Counted from the stretch's first letter, positions 25,965 to 32,653 are shown. The stretch is DNA of 54,842 nt from Pseudanabaena sp. SR411 (GCF_002251945.1 NZ_NDHW01000127.1:30-54871); one strand, 5' to 3'. A program made the numbers and translations. Notes: generated by a model not told the origin, from the letters alone.

Positions 25965-26370
25965 TTAGTAAAGTTCCATTTTGCTTTTGTATACGTGGCG
26001 AAAGTTATCTAGTTTGAGGTCGATCGCCATAAGGCGTTTGAGTTTGAGGTTCTAGAATAGCAGGTCAATATAAAAGTCATCATTATCGATAATGGCATCT
26101 TCGAGAAGCGATCGCTTATATCTAAAAAGTCTAGGATGTAGGGATCTTTGAGCAGTAGATCGGGTGATATTTGCTGCTCTTGACGCAGTTGTTCTAAATG
26201 ATGGCAATGGGGTTTTCGGGTTTACGCACAAGTTCAGCATTTCTAATAACAGCAACGGTGGCACGTTGTTTGGCTGCATCAATAAGCTGACTAATTTCGC
26301 TGAAGAGTTTTTGTGCTGTTTCTTGAATATCTGAATTAATCTGTGGTGAGTTGCGATCGGCTTCGTTCAT
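25965..26370 (-). pseudogene. DUF1016 (YhcG/PDDEXK-type nuclease) gene remnant
   Basis: On the minus strand an ATG at 26370 opens MNEADRNSPQINSDIQET and continues LFSEISQLIDAAKQRATVAV, the N-terminus of DUF1016 proteins. The frame is lost after about 60 codons. Downstream, other frames encode KDPYILDFLDISDRFSEDAI, then DNDDFYIDLLF and LMAIDLKLDNFRHVYKSKM, the conserved nuclease-core region of the same family. The middle is deleted and the C-terminus ends early. DUF1016 proteins are often found beside restriction-modification or toxin genes. Confidence 0.75.
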
Positions 26371-26413
26371 AGTGCTTCTCTATTTTGAGAATAAGTATTA
26401 GGGTAGATAGATG

Positions 26414-26485
26414 GCGATCGCTAGGCGTTGCATTTCATCCTTGAATTGGCGAGGTATTTGCAAAACAACTATTTCAGCTATATGT
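26414..26485. repeat. short duplicated segment, copy 1
   Basis: GCGATCGCTAG, CGTTG and then TATTTGCAAAACAACTATTTCAG also occur, with small changes, at 27933-28000. Read on the minus strand both could encode AEIVVLQI or AETVVLQI, so they may be relics of one coding segment. Nothing else links them. Confidence 0.45.
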
Positions 26486-26567
26486 TTCTCGACAGGTTAT
26501 ACCAATTTTATTCTACAATCTAAGCAAAGTTGATTTTGAGACTGAGTACTAACTCAAGGTATTCACT

Positions 26568-27188
26568 ATGCAAACACTAGCTGTTACTGAGGCTGTGACA
26601 ACAATCGTTGAAGCAGAACAAAAATTTGGCTTGAGTCGTAGTGAATTGAAGGATTTTTTTACAGAATGGTATGACGAGCTTCCTGAGATGAATTCTAGCG
26701 ATCGCGCTAGTTTAGAAGTTCTATGGCGGCGTTATATTTATCATCGCTCTGGTGGACATTTGCTAAAAAGCACGGTGATGTTGTTGCTGGTTTCTCCATT
26801 ACTAACGATTACTGGTTTATATGATCCTCCTTTCCTTCTCAAGGCAGAAGAGTCTGTGCTGATCAAGATATCGGATAGTGAAGAAACTCTACAGGGGCGA
26901 ATTGATGTGTTGGTATTGCGCGATCGCCTGTGGATTATTGTTTTAGAATCAAAGAAAACAATGCTTTCGGTTTGGTCTGCTTTGCCACAAACTCTTGCTT
27001 ATTTGATGGCTAGTCCAAATAGTGATCGCTCTACTTTTGCGATGTTGACTAATGGTGATGATATTGTGTTTGTGAAGCTAGAGGGTAAGCAATATGGAAT
27101 GTCTCAGGTTTTGTCTCCTCTGGTTAATCAGGGTGAGTTAGAGGTTGCCTGGCGAGTTTTACGCAAGATTGCAGAAATAGAAGTTTGA
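26568..27188 (+). CDS. HsdR-N-like PD-(D/E)xK protein
   Basis: A 206-residue protein of a common cyanobacterial group that resembles the N-terminal nuclease domain of type I restriction subunit R. The nuclease motif is visible as GRIDVLVLRDRLWIIVLESKK: Asp in the first strand and E-x-K in the second. It is not linked to hsdM or hsdS genes here, so it is a lone nuclease-fold protein. The N-terminal 60 residues form helices (GLSRSELKDFFTEWYDELPE). A defence role is an inference from fold and neighbourhood. Confidence 0.7.
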   Translation: MQTLAVTEAVTTIVEAEQKFGLSRSELKDFFTEWYDELPEMNSSDRASLEVLWRRYIYHRSGGHLLKSTVMLLLVSPLLTITGLYDPPFLLKAEESVLIKISDSEETLQGRIDVLVLRDRLWIIVLESKKTMLSVWSALPQTLAYLMASPNSDRSTFAMLTNGDDIVFVKLEGKQYGMSQVLSPLVNQGELEVAWRVLRKIAEIEV

Positions 27189-27201
27189 TGTTTGGATGTT
27201 A

Positions 27202-27507
27202 CTAGGCAGGTTGTTTTTCTTGAACAGTTACCGAGAGTTTTAGCCCTAATTGGTTGAGTAATTTAGCAATGGTCATTAACTCACTGGGTTGTTGTTTTGG
27301 AAGTAGCTGAGGGTTGATATCTAAATTCAGATTATTGTTTTTTGAATTGTTAGTAATATCTTGTTGAGCTTCTGCAACATTTTTTAAAGCCAATAAAATA
27401 TGTTCAAAGTCACCATCTTCTAGGACTGCATCTAAGTAAGCAGCAGCTTCTAATGGATCTTTTAAGGATTCAATTAGGTAAGAATGATAGCTTTTATAGG
27501 TTGGCAT
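27202..27507 (-). CDS. antitoxin of a HigBA-like pair
   Basis: A 101-residue protein. The N-terminal half (YLIESLKDPLEAAAYLDAVL and EHILLALKNVAEAQ) is characteristic of the small addiction-module antidote proteins that partner Gp49-like toxins. The normal helix-turn-helix half is interrupted by an Asn/Gln-rich stretch (NNSKNNNLNLDINPQ). LMTIAKLLNQLGLKLSV, close to the C-terminus, is the part expected for the DNA-binding end of the family. It overlaps the toxin gene by 14 bp and is the second gene of the pair, the order known from higBA. Confidence 0.75.
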   Translation of the reverse strand: MPTYKSYHSYLIESLKDPLEAAAYLDAVLEDGDFEHILLALKNVAEAQQDITNNSKNNNLNLDINPQLLPKQQPSELMTIAKLLNQLGLKLSVTVQEKQPA

Positions 27508-27838
27508 TTTCTCTCCTCTGAAAGTCTACCCAGTAATGCTTAGCTCTGATGATATCTTGATTTTGGGTGTTTTTGTCACCGCCACATAGCAAAAGAACTA
27601 TGGTTTCTCCTGCTTGAGCAAAATATATTCGATAACCTTGTCCATAGTCAATCCTGAGTTCCATGACTCCTGAGCCAACAGGTTTGTAGTCTCCAAAGTT
27701 TCCATTTTCAACTCGATCAAGGCGTGCTTTAATTCTAGCTCTTGCTTGGCGATCGCGTAGTGACTCTAACCAAAGCTCAAAGGGACGCTCGTCGTCTTCG
27801 GTAGCGTAAAAGATCACCTCTTGTGGACGTGCTTCCAT
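27494..27838 (-). CDS. RelE/ParE-superfamily toxin (Gp49/HigB-like)
   Basis: A 114-residue putative mRNA interferase. It opens with the sequence pattern FYATEDDERPFELWLESLRD and has KARLDRVENGNFGDYKPVG and ELRIDYGQGYRIYFAQ, all typical of the phage-derived Gp49-like/addiction-module killer family. The basic C-terminus (IIRAKHYWVDFQRRE) fits ribosome or RNA binding. The toxin gene comes first and overlaps the antitoxin gene by 14 bp. Confidence 0.85.
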   Translation of the reverse strand: MEARPQEVIFYATEDDERPFELWLESLRDRQARARIKARLDRVENGNFGDYKPVGSGVMELRIDYGQGYRIYFAQAGETIVLLLCGGDKNTQNQDIIRAKHYWVDFQRRENANL

Positions 27839-28134
27839 GAACCTGTATTGCTTATAAAATGAAACTTTTTAATTTTGTCATGGAACTAGAGACTTTTTGT
27901 GTTTTGTTAGGCGATCGCTGGGTTGCTCCTGCCGCGATCGCTAGTCGTTGGTACAATGCTTCTAGTATTTGCAAAACAACTGTTTCAGCCATATAGTTAC
28001 TTTGTTAGTTCTGAGACTGACTATGCTAATTCTGCCATAAGGATTCTGAGTCTAGTCTTTTTATGAAAATTGTAGCTAAAGTGATCGCTAAATTTTTACA
28101 TCTAGCGATCGCCTCTATAAAATAGTTATGTCCA
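27839..28134. repeat. gene-free stretch with duplicated segment copy 2
   Basis: This 296-bp stretch between the toxin gene and the DUF6527 gene contains the second copy (27933-28000) of the segment at 26414, plus several HIP1 octamers. I see no gene. The start is likely the promoter region of the HigBA-like pair. Confidence 0.4.
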
Positions 28135-28488
28135 TCATCTAATCGATGATCTTGTACACCAGTATATTTTTCCGTCCCGTAGCCAAAAATGGCTTTCACA
28201 ACCGACTTTTCGCCAAATTGACGGTTTAAGAGTTGCTTTGTTATGAACATCGGATGAAAGAGACCATTTTGGACGCTCATCAGGAGAAAGATTCATGTAT
28301 AAAATAGCTTGGCAATTACAAGGACATAACATTGCTGCATACCAAAGGTAATCGCCTTCACCAACAACATATAGTCTAGAAGAGATTAGGGTTTCTGGTA
28401 AATCATCAACTTTATACACTTTAAAGAGAAGTTCTTTTCTCCATAAATGTTGTTTGATAAATTGCCAGAGATTTTGAAACCACTGCAT
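28135..28488 (-). CDS. DUF6527 protein of the ubiquitin-like operon
   Basis: A 117-residue protein. It has the full DUF6527 pattern: AAMLCPCNCQ (Cys55, 57, 59), LSPDERPKWSL, LKPSIWRKVGCESHFWLR (Cys97, His100), and IYWC (Cys111). The cysteines and histidine suggest a zinc site. The family is found in bacterial operons with E1, E2, JAB and ubiquitin-like genes, which is the context here. Its role has been suggested to be proteolytic or target-selecting, and I cannot confirm either. I choose ATG 28488 because AAGGAG lies 8 nt upstream. It follows the E1 gene after 4 bp. Confidence 0.85.
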   Translation of the reverse strand: MQWFQNLWQFIKQHLWRKELLFKVYKVDDLPETLISSRLYVVGEGDYLWYAAMLCPCNCQAILYMNLSPDERPKWSLSSDVHNKATLKPSIWRKVGCESHFWLRDGKIYWCTRSSIR

Positions 28489-28492
28489 CACT

Positions 28493-29881
28493 TTATCTCC
28501 TTTCGCTTAATGAAGGCATTCCTAGTAACGGATGAACATCACCTTTCCCAATGTAATTCTCTAAATATGAACTTGTAGAATTGTCTGAAGAATGTTCTAG
28601 AAAACTATCACTTAGACTTACTTGCCAAATAGAATATTCTGAATTTGGCTCATTGCGATATTGATGTAAGCGTCCTAACATCTCCATGACTGCAAGAGAA
28701 GCAAAAAACATATTGACACTGATGACAGCAGGTCTATCTTCGACTACACCTGAGATATAGCCGACTTTTAATCTTTCTTTGTAACTTTCAGGATCAACTC
28801 TTAGAAGATTGGCAGCTTCTAAATCTTTTTGGGTATATAGTCTTCTCTCTAGGAGTGATTGTGCTGGTTGCAGATAATGAACACCTCCACAAATTTGATC
28901 TATACCGCCCTTTCCATCAGCAACTAAGCGAATACCAACGTCAATATAGGGAATCGAGTAAAAAGTGGCAAGACGGTTGAGTAAATGTCTACCATCAACG
29001 CTGTCCATACATCCAAAAACAATGTCACAACTGGCTATTGCTTTGACAACTCTAGGATCAAAGAGATTCTGAGCATGAGTTTCAACTGATGTTCCTAAGC
29101 CAATATTTTTGATGGTGCGTTTCATCAACTCTACTTTAGGAATTTGTTGAAGTACATCTTCAATAGTTGAATTTAGAATCCGATTGAGATTTTTCTCTTC
29201 AATGCTATCGGGATCGACTAAAACTAATTCTCCAATCCCCAGCCGTGCTAATTGCTCAATTACTGGACTACCTGTACCAGAACATCCAACCACTCCAACT
29301 TTTAAAGTTTTTAAGAGATCAAATGTACCTTTCCCAAAAGCTTGCTCGGTACGCTTTGCAAATTCAGGCGTAAGACCGTTGTCTTGTGTAGCATGGTAGA
29401 AAGATAAATCATCTCCTACAACTTTGACGGTTTCCAAATTATCAAAGCTTCCGTCAGCATTAACTACTCGCCCTACAATTCGACCACTAGGCAACAGTAT
29501 TGCGCTGATATGAGGATAACCGTCGTCTAACCATCCGTATATAGAAGGAAAAAGATTTCGATCTGAGTCATCATCAACTTCAGAGTGCCAAGGATAATGT
29601 TCAGGATGTCCATGAATTTTTACAACCCCCAAATTATGCTTAATTGCTTCTTCAAGCAGTGGAATCAAAATTTCTGTAGACCATGCAACCCTATCTGGTG
29701 CTCTTACTGAACAGTATTCATGGGGAATAGGGTGAATAGCGTGAGCAATAAGTCTATTTTCATGCTCACTCGTTAATCGCCCACATAAAGCGATCGCGAC
29801 AGCTTCATTTCCATCATCTGGAAATAGGTGTTTTTGTAGGATTTTACGCTGTTTATCAGTCAATGTTAGTGTTGTTTTCAT
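28493..29881 (-). CDS. JAB deubiquitinase-like / E1 (ThiF) fusion
   Basis: A 462-residue two-domain protein from the ATG at 29881. The N-terminal domain (about 1-150) is a JAB/MPN+ metalloprotease: H-G-H-P-x6-S-x2-D at His90, His92, Ser100 and Asp103 is a perfect zinc site (HxH-x7-S-x2-D). The C-terminal domain (about 190-450) is an adenylating E1 of the ThiF/MoeB fold, with VGVVGCSGTGSPVIEQLARLG and VDPDSIEEKNLNR. Where ThiF and MoeB carry a catalytic or zinc cysteine after the P-x motif, this protein has YLQPAQSLLERRLY, without Cys. The start codon overlaps the E2 gene's stop (TAATG), so the two are translated together. It should activate, and perhaps remove, the ubiquitin-like protein. Confidence 0.9.
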   Translation of the reverse strand: MKTTLTLTDKQRKILQKHLFPDDGNEAVAIALCGRLTSEHENRLIAHAIHPIPHEYCSVRAPDRVAWSTEILIPLLEEAIKHNLGVVKIHGHPEHYPWHSEVDDDSDRNLFPSIYGWLDDGYPHISAILLPSGRIVGRVVNADGSFDNLETVKVVGDDLSFYHATQDNGLTPEFAKRTEQAFGKGTFDLLKTLKVGVVGCSGTGSPVIEQLARLGIGELVLVDPDSIEEKNLNRILNSTIEDVLQQIPKVELMKRTIKNIGLGTSVETHAQNLFDPRVVKAIASCDIVFGCMDSVDGRHLLNRLATFYSIPYIDVGIRLVADGKGGIDQICGGVHYLQPAQSLLERRLYTQKDLEAANLLRVDPESYKERLKVGYISGVVEDRPAVISVNMFFASLAVMEMLGRLHQYRNEPNSEYSIWQVSLSDSFLEHSSDNSTSSYLENYIGKGDVHPLLGMPSLSERR

Positions 29882-30606
29882 TAGGCTTTTCCCTTTAAAA
29901 ATTCTCGTTCCAGCCAATGTTCAACCAAAGCCATATGTGTTCCGATATAGTCCACATCTGCTCTCCAAGGATTGGCAGGTGTTCGATGTCGTGACCACTG
30001 CTGCCATTTTTTACCATCAAAAGCTGCACTCGTACTCGTTGCTGGAATCGGCTTACCATCTGCACGAGTTATTACAGGATGAAAGAAAGCCATATCAATT
30101 TGTGCATCAGGATATCCTGCACTAATAAGAAGGTAAAGCGATACATCTTGCTGGTTGTAGCCATTTGGCAGAGGGTATTTGTGGATGACTATTCGTTGGA
30201 CATTGTTTTCCATCACTGTCTCCCAAACTAAGCCCAAGGAATCAAGGTATTCTCGATCATTTTCTGGGAGATCAAAGTGATGACGGGCTGTGTAACCTTC
30301 TTGCTGATCAAGTGGCAATGTCATAAATCTTTCAATGCCAACAGTTGTAAAGTCTACTCGCTCATCAAGTTCAATTTTCTTGACTTGACCACCCTTGAAC
30401 TTTTGACGAATGCTAAAACGTTCAGGTTGTTTTCCAGCTAATTCAAGAAGTTCACGTCCAGTTTTAGAAGGTTCAGTGACAACGTAAGTCTGTTTGTCAA
30501 TGCGAATTCGATAGCCTTTGCAACGTGTGGGAGGGACTTTGCCTTCTTTAGCAAACTGCTCAAGATCGACAATTTCTTCGGAAAAATCATATTCAGTTTC
30601 TTGCAT
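29881..30606 (-). CDS. ubiquitin-like domain fused to an E2-like domain
   Basis: A 241-residue protein from ATG 30606 (GGAG 8 nt upstream; an extension to 30654 is unsupported). Residues 30-98 match the multiubiquitin beta-grasp pattern: GYRIRIDKQTYVV, TGRELLELAGK, VKKIELDERVDF and GIERFMTLP. Residues 108-235 match the prokaryotic E2 family E: GLVWETVMENNVQRIVIHKY, LPNGYNQQDVSLYLLISAGY, GYPDAQIDMAFFHP, WQQWSRHR and WRADVDYIGTH. The only cysteine is Cys29, outside the E2 domain, so thioester chemistry by this E2 looks impossible. The Ub-like part has no free C-terminus unless the linker is cut. It is followed by the E1 gene with a TAATG overlap. Confidence 0.88.
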   Translation of the reverse strand: MQETEYDFSEEIVDLEQFAKEGKVPPTRCKGYRIRIDKQTYVVTEPSKTGRELLELAGKQPERFSIRQKFKGGQVKKIELDERVDFTTVGIERFMTLPLDQQEGYTARHHFDLPENDREYLDSLGLVWETVMENNVQRIVIHKYPLPNGYNQQDVSLYLLISAGYPDAQIDMAFFHPVITRADGKPIPATSTSAAFDGKKWQQWSRHRTPANPWRADVDYIGTHMALVEHWLEREFLKGKA

Positions 30607-30689
30607 GGAAATTCTCCAGTTTTGTAATTGATAAATAGTTTGAGAGAACCTCACCTACTTACATCTGCTTGTAGGTGAGGTTAATGAAT

Positions 30690-30929
30690 CTAGTGTTTGC
30701 GATCACGAGGAGGATTAGGGTCGTTAGCAGGAGAAACCGTATCGGAGTCCCGCCAACGTCCATCTTTTCCCTGAATTCTGACTTCTCCACCACCAAGGTT
30801 AGAGACAATCTCTTTAGCTCGGATTTCAGCTTGGCGCTGGGTATCACAAACCTCACTTGCTCGTTCAGCGTGTGATTTCTTTACAGCCCATCCGTCAGGG
30901 TGTTTGACAACATAGCGATCATTAGACAT
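30690..30929 (-). CDS. DUF2188-type small protein
   Basis: A 79-residue protein from ATG 30929, chosen because AGGAG lies 9 nt upstream; a longer frame to 30974 lacks such support. It contains DRYVVKHPDGWAVKKSHAER, then RQAEIRAKEIVSNLGGGEV and IQGKDGRWRDSDT, the usual pattern of DUF2188. The function of the family is unknown. It is the first gene of the ubiquitin-like operon, 83 bp before the E2 fusion, and divergent from the XRE regulator, so it could be a target, a substrate or a partner of the conjugation system. The C-terminus is rich in Pro, Asn and Asp. Confidence 0.75.
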   Translation of the reverse strand: MSNDRYVVKHPDGWAVKKSHAERASEVCDTQRQAEIRAKEIVSNLGGGEVRIQGKDGRWRDSDTVSPANDPNPPRDRKH

Positions 30930-30998
30930 AGCCAAAAGCTCCTGTAAATAAGGATTATTCAGAAAAGTCAACACAAAAAATCCTTTTTGCGTATAACT

Positions 30999-31017
30999 TT
31001 ATCCTTTTACAGGATAA
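30999..31017. promoter_or_regulatory. operator 1, TTATCC-N7-GGATAA
   Basis: Inverted repeat with half-sites at 30999-31004 and 31012-31017. The same half-sites with the same 7-bp spacer recur at 31055-31073. It lies 70 bp upstream of the DUF2188 ATG, near a TTGACT hexamer on the minus strand. I infer binding by the adjacent XRE protein. Confidence 0.7.
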
Positions 31018-31054
31018 TTGATGGTTCAAGGGTTGTCAATGCCAACAGGAAAGA

Positions 31055-31073
31055 TTATCCTATAGGAGGATAA
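31055..31073. promoter_or_regulatory. operator 2, TTATCC-N7-GGATAA, over the XRE ribosome-binding site
   Basis: Half-sites 31055-31060 and 31068-31073. The right half overlaps AGGAGG (31064-31069), the ribosome-binding site of the XRE gene. Binding here would shut down XRE expression, which is the usual negative autoregulation. Confidence 0.7.
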
Positions 31074-31078
31074 AACCA

Positions 31079-31492
31079 ATGTTTTTAAAATTTCACTATG
31101 TATTTGTAATGTCAATAATTGAGTATGTAGGAGATCGCATTCGGGCACTCCGTGCTAAGGAAAAACTATCTCAGGAAGCTCTAGCTCAAAAAGTTGGGAC
31201 AACTGCAAACACAATTTCCCGATGGGAAACGGCTGTTTATCGTCCAACTCTTGATGATCTTGAAAAGCTTTCTAGATGCCTTGATGTATCTATCTTAGAA
31301 TTCTTTCCACCTGAAGAGCGTTCTGGAGATGCTGAAATAACTGCTTTATTGAGAGCCGCTCAACAACTCCCCCCAGAAGATATAGAAGAACTCAAAAAAT
31401 ATGCTGAGTATAGAAAAGCTAGAAATCTTCAACAACAAGCAAGTAAAGTCAAAAGTAGCCGTAGAGGTAAAAAGCAGAATGAGTCGAACTGA
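31079..31492 (+). CDS. XRE-family transcriptional regulator
   Basis: A 137-residue protein with a classical helix-turn-helix (about 17-75: IRALRAKEKLSQEALAQKVG, TTANTISRWETAVYRPTLDD). The C-terminal part (LPPEDIEELKKYAEYRKAR) is helical and probably for dimerisation. ATG 31079 is supported by AGGAGG 9 nt upstream. The internal ATG at 31109 (MSIIEYVGDR), which looks like a more usual start, has no such site. It is divergent from the ubiquitin-like operon and overlaps the ImmA/IrrE gene by 14 bp. I infer that it represses both directions through the two operators. Confidence 0.85.
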   Translation: MFLKFHYVFVMSIIEYVGDRIRALRAKEKLSQEALAQKVGTTANTISRWETAVYRPTLDDLEKLSRCLDVSILEFFPPEERSGDAEITALLRAAQQLPPEDIEELKKYAEYRKARNLQQQASKVKSSRRGKKQNESN

Positions 31493-32096
31493 GTATTACG
31501 AAGAGCTTAAAAGTTTGGCTCGTTCAATCCGCAGCGATTTTCACATTGCGACACCTCGTGTACTTAAGTCGGATCTTCGACGCATATACAAGCATTATAA
31601 AATTGATATTGATTTATGGCCTCGTCCAGGGAGTCATTCAAGCGTTAAATTAAAAAAGCTGAGAGGTGCATTTTTCTACAACGGATCTAGTGCATCAGTT
31701 ATGCTTAATCGTGATTTACCTGATGAGCCTAGAATTTTTACAATGGGTCATGAACTCAAGCACTTTTTGAAAGATAAAGATTTAGGTTCATTATATTGTG
31801 GCAACCATAATCAAAACGAGCTTATTGAAATAGGTGCTGAAGTCTTCGCTGCTGAATTAATTTTCCCAGACAAGGACTTTAGAGAAAACTTCATGGATAT
31901 ATCTGTAAAATGTATATCTTGTCCTGCTGAAAAATTGGTTCATTTAAAACAAAAGACACTAACGACTCTTTCCTATGCTGCACTGGTAAAAAAAGCAGTT
32001 TTTTTTAAGTTTGCTAAGGATGACGATTTCAAAGATGTGAAATGGCGGCAGCTTGAAGACAAGCTTTACAATATCCCACGTTATAATCGCAACTAA
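31479..32096 (+). CDS. ImmA/IrrE-family metallopeptidase
   Basis: A 205-residue zinc peptidase of the COG2856 family. The zinc site is HELKH at 91-95 with Glu121 (IGAEVFAAELIFP) as third ligand. Family members cleave the repressor encoded beside them (ImmA cleaves ImmR, IrrE/PprI cleaves DdrO) and so turn on the repressed genes after a stress signal. By analogy this enzyme should cleave the XRE protein and release the ubiquitin-like operon. The start ATG 31479 lies within the end of the XRE gene; an extension to 31401 is unlikely. The C-terminal 80 residues are basic and have no recognised sensor domain. Confidence 0.88.
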   Translation: MSRTEYYEELKSLARSIRSDFHIATPRVLKSDLRRIYKHYKIDIDLWPRPGSHSSVKLKKLRGAFFYNGSSASVMLNRDLPDEPRIFTMGHELKHFLKDKDLGSLYCGNHNQNELIEIGAEVFAAELIFPDKDFRENFMDISVKCISCPAEKLVHLKQKTLTTLSYAALVKKAVFFKFAKDDDFKDVKWRQLEDKLYNIPRYNRN

Positions 32097-32205
32097 ATTA
32101 AAAGTGAAAAGCTAAGTTGAATATCTCTGTCGAACTCTTCCGTAACTTTGGTCGTTAAATACGAACTGAACTCCATAGACTCATGAATATGCAAAGTCAT
32201 GTAGC

Positions 32206-32237
32206 CGCCATTTGTAGAGATTATTGGTGTGATCGCC
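32206..32237. repeat. HIP1-containing short repeat, copy 1
   Basis: CGCCATTTGTAGAGATTATT followed by GGTGTGATCGCC. Copies with small changes lie at 32601-32633 and 33242-33272. All three are between toxin/antitoxin-type genes. Confidence 0.6.
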
Positions 32238-32295
32238 TTTACTGCTAGGTTTTGCTAAACTAAAACTAACTTGAGTGTGAATCGAGAAAATTAGT

Positions 32296-32577
32296 ATGAA
32301 CACAATTAAAAGCGAGATAGTACAGCGCTTAGAAACTATCCCTGATAATAAGCTGCGAGAAGTTCTTAGCTTTTTAAACTATCTAGTGTGGCAAACTGAA
32401 AACTCACGCACTCAAGAAGATACAGACTGGCTAGAGAGCGACTTGTCAAGTTTAGATAACTATGAACCCTATGAATGGCAAGAAGGAGAACTACTAGAAG
32501 GTCTGCCCGTTAAATTTATCGCATCAGCCTCACACCTCAACAATATGAAGCGATCGCAGAATCACTTCAAAAAATAA
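32296..32577 (+). CDS. DUF2281-like antitoxin
   Basis: A 93-residue protein. IVQRLETIPDNKLREVLSFL and NYLVWQTEN match the N-terminal helix pair of DUF2281-type antitoxins that are common in cyanobacteria, and the tail EPYEWQEGELLEGLPVKFI is the usual toxin-neutralising end. After this point the sequence becomes unusual (ASASHLNNMKRSQNHF). The DNA there reads as RISLTPQQYEAIAESLQKII in another frame, so a small frameshift or fused relic is possible. No obvious toxin gene follows. Confidence 0.65.
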   Translation: MNTIKSEIVQRLETIPDNKLREVLSFLNYLVWQTENSRTQEDTDWLESDLSSLDNYEPYEWQEGELLEGLPVKFIASASHLNNMKRSQNHFKK

Positions 32578-32600
32578 TAGACCCTGCTTAAAAATCTCAT

Positions 32601-32633
32601 CGCCTTTTGTAGAGATTATTTGGTGCGATCGCC
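32601..32633. repeat. HIP1-containing short repeat, copy 2
   Basis: CGCCTTTTGTAGAGATTATT followed by TGGTGCGATCGCC, 23 bp after the DUF2281-like gene and 20 bp before the MazF-like gene's stop codon. Confidence 0.6.
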
Positions 32634-32653
32634 CCTTGAAATATCGTTTCTAG

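Noticed and set aside
26052-26282. 76-codon minus-strand gene
   Set aside because: Its end (EDAIIDNDDFYIDLLF) is DUF1016 sequence joined to an out-of-frame start. It is part of the pseudogene.
28026-28280. 84-codon gene overlapping DUF6527
   Set aside because: It is a different frame of the DUF6527 gene and its 3' region, with no domain and no start signal.
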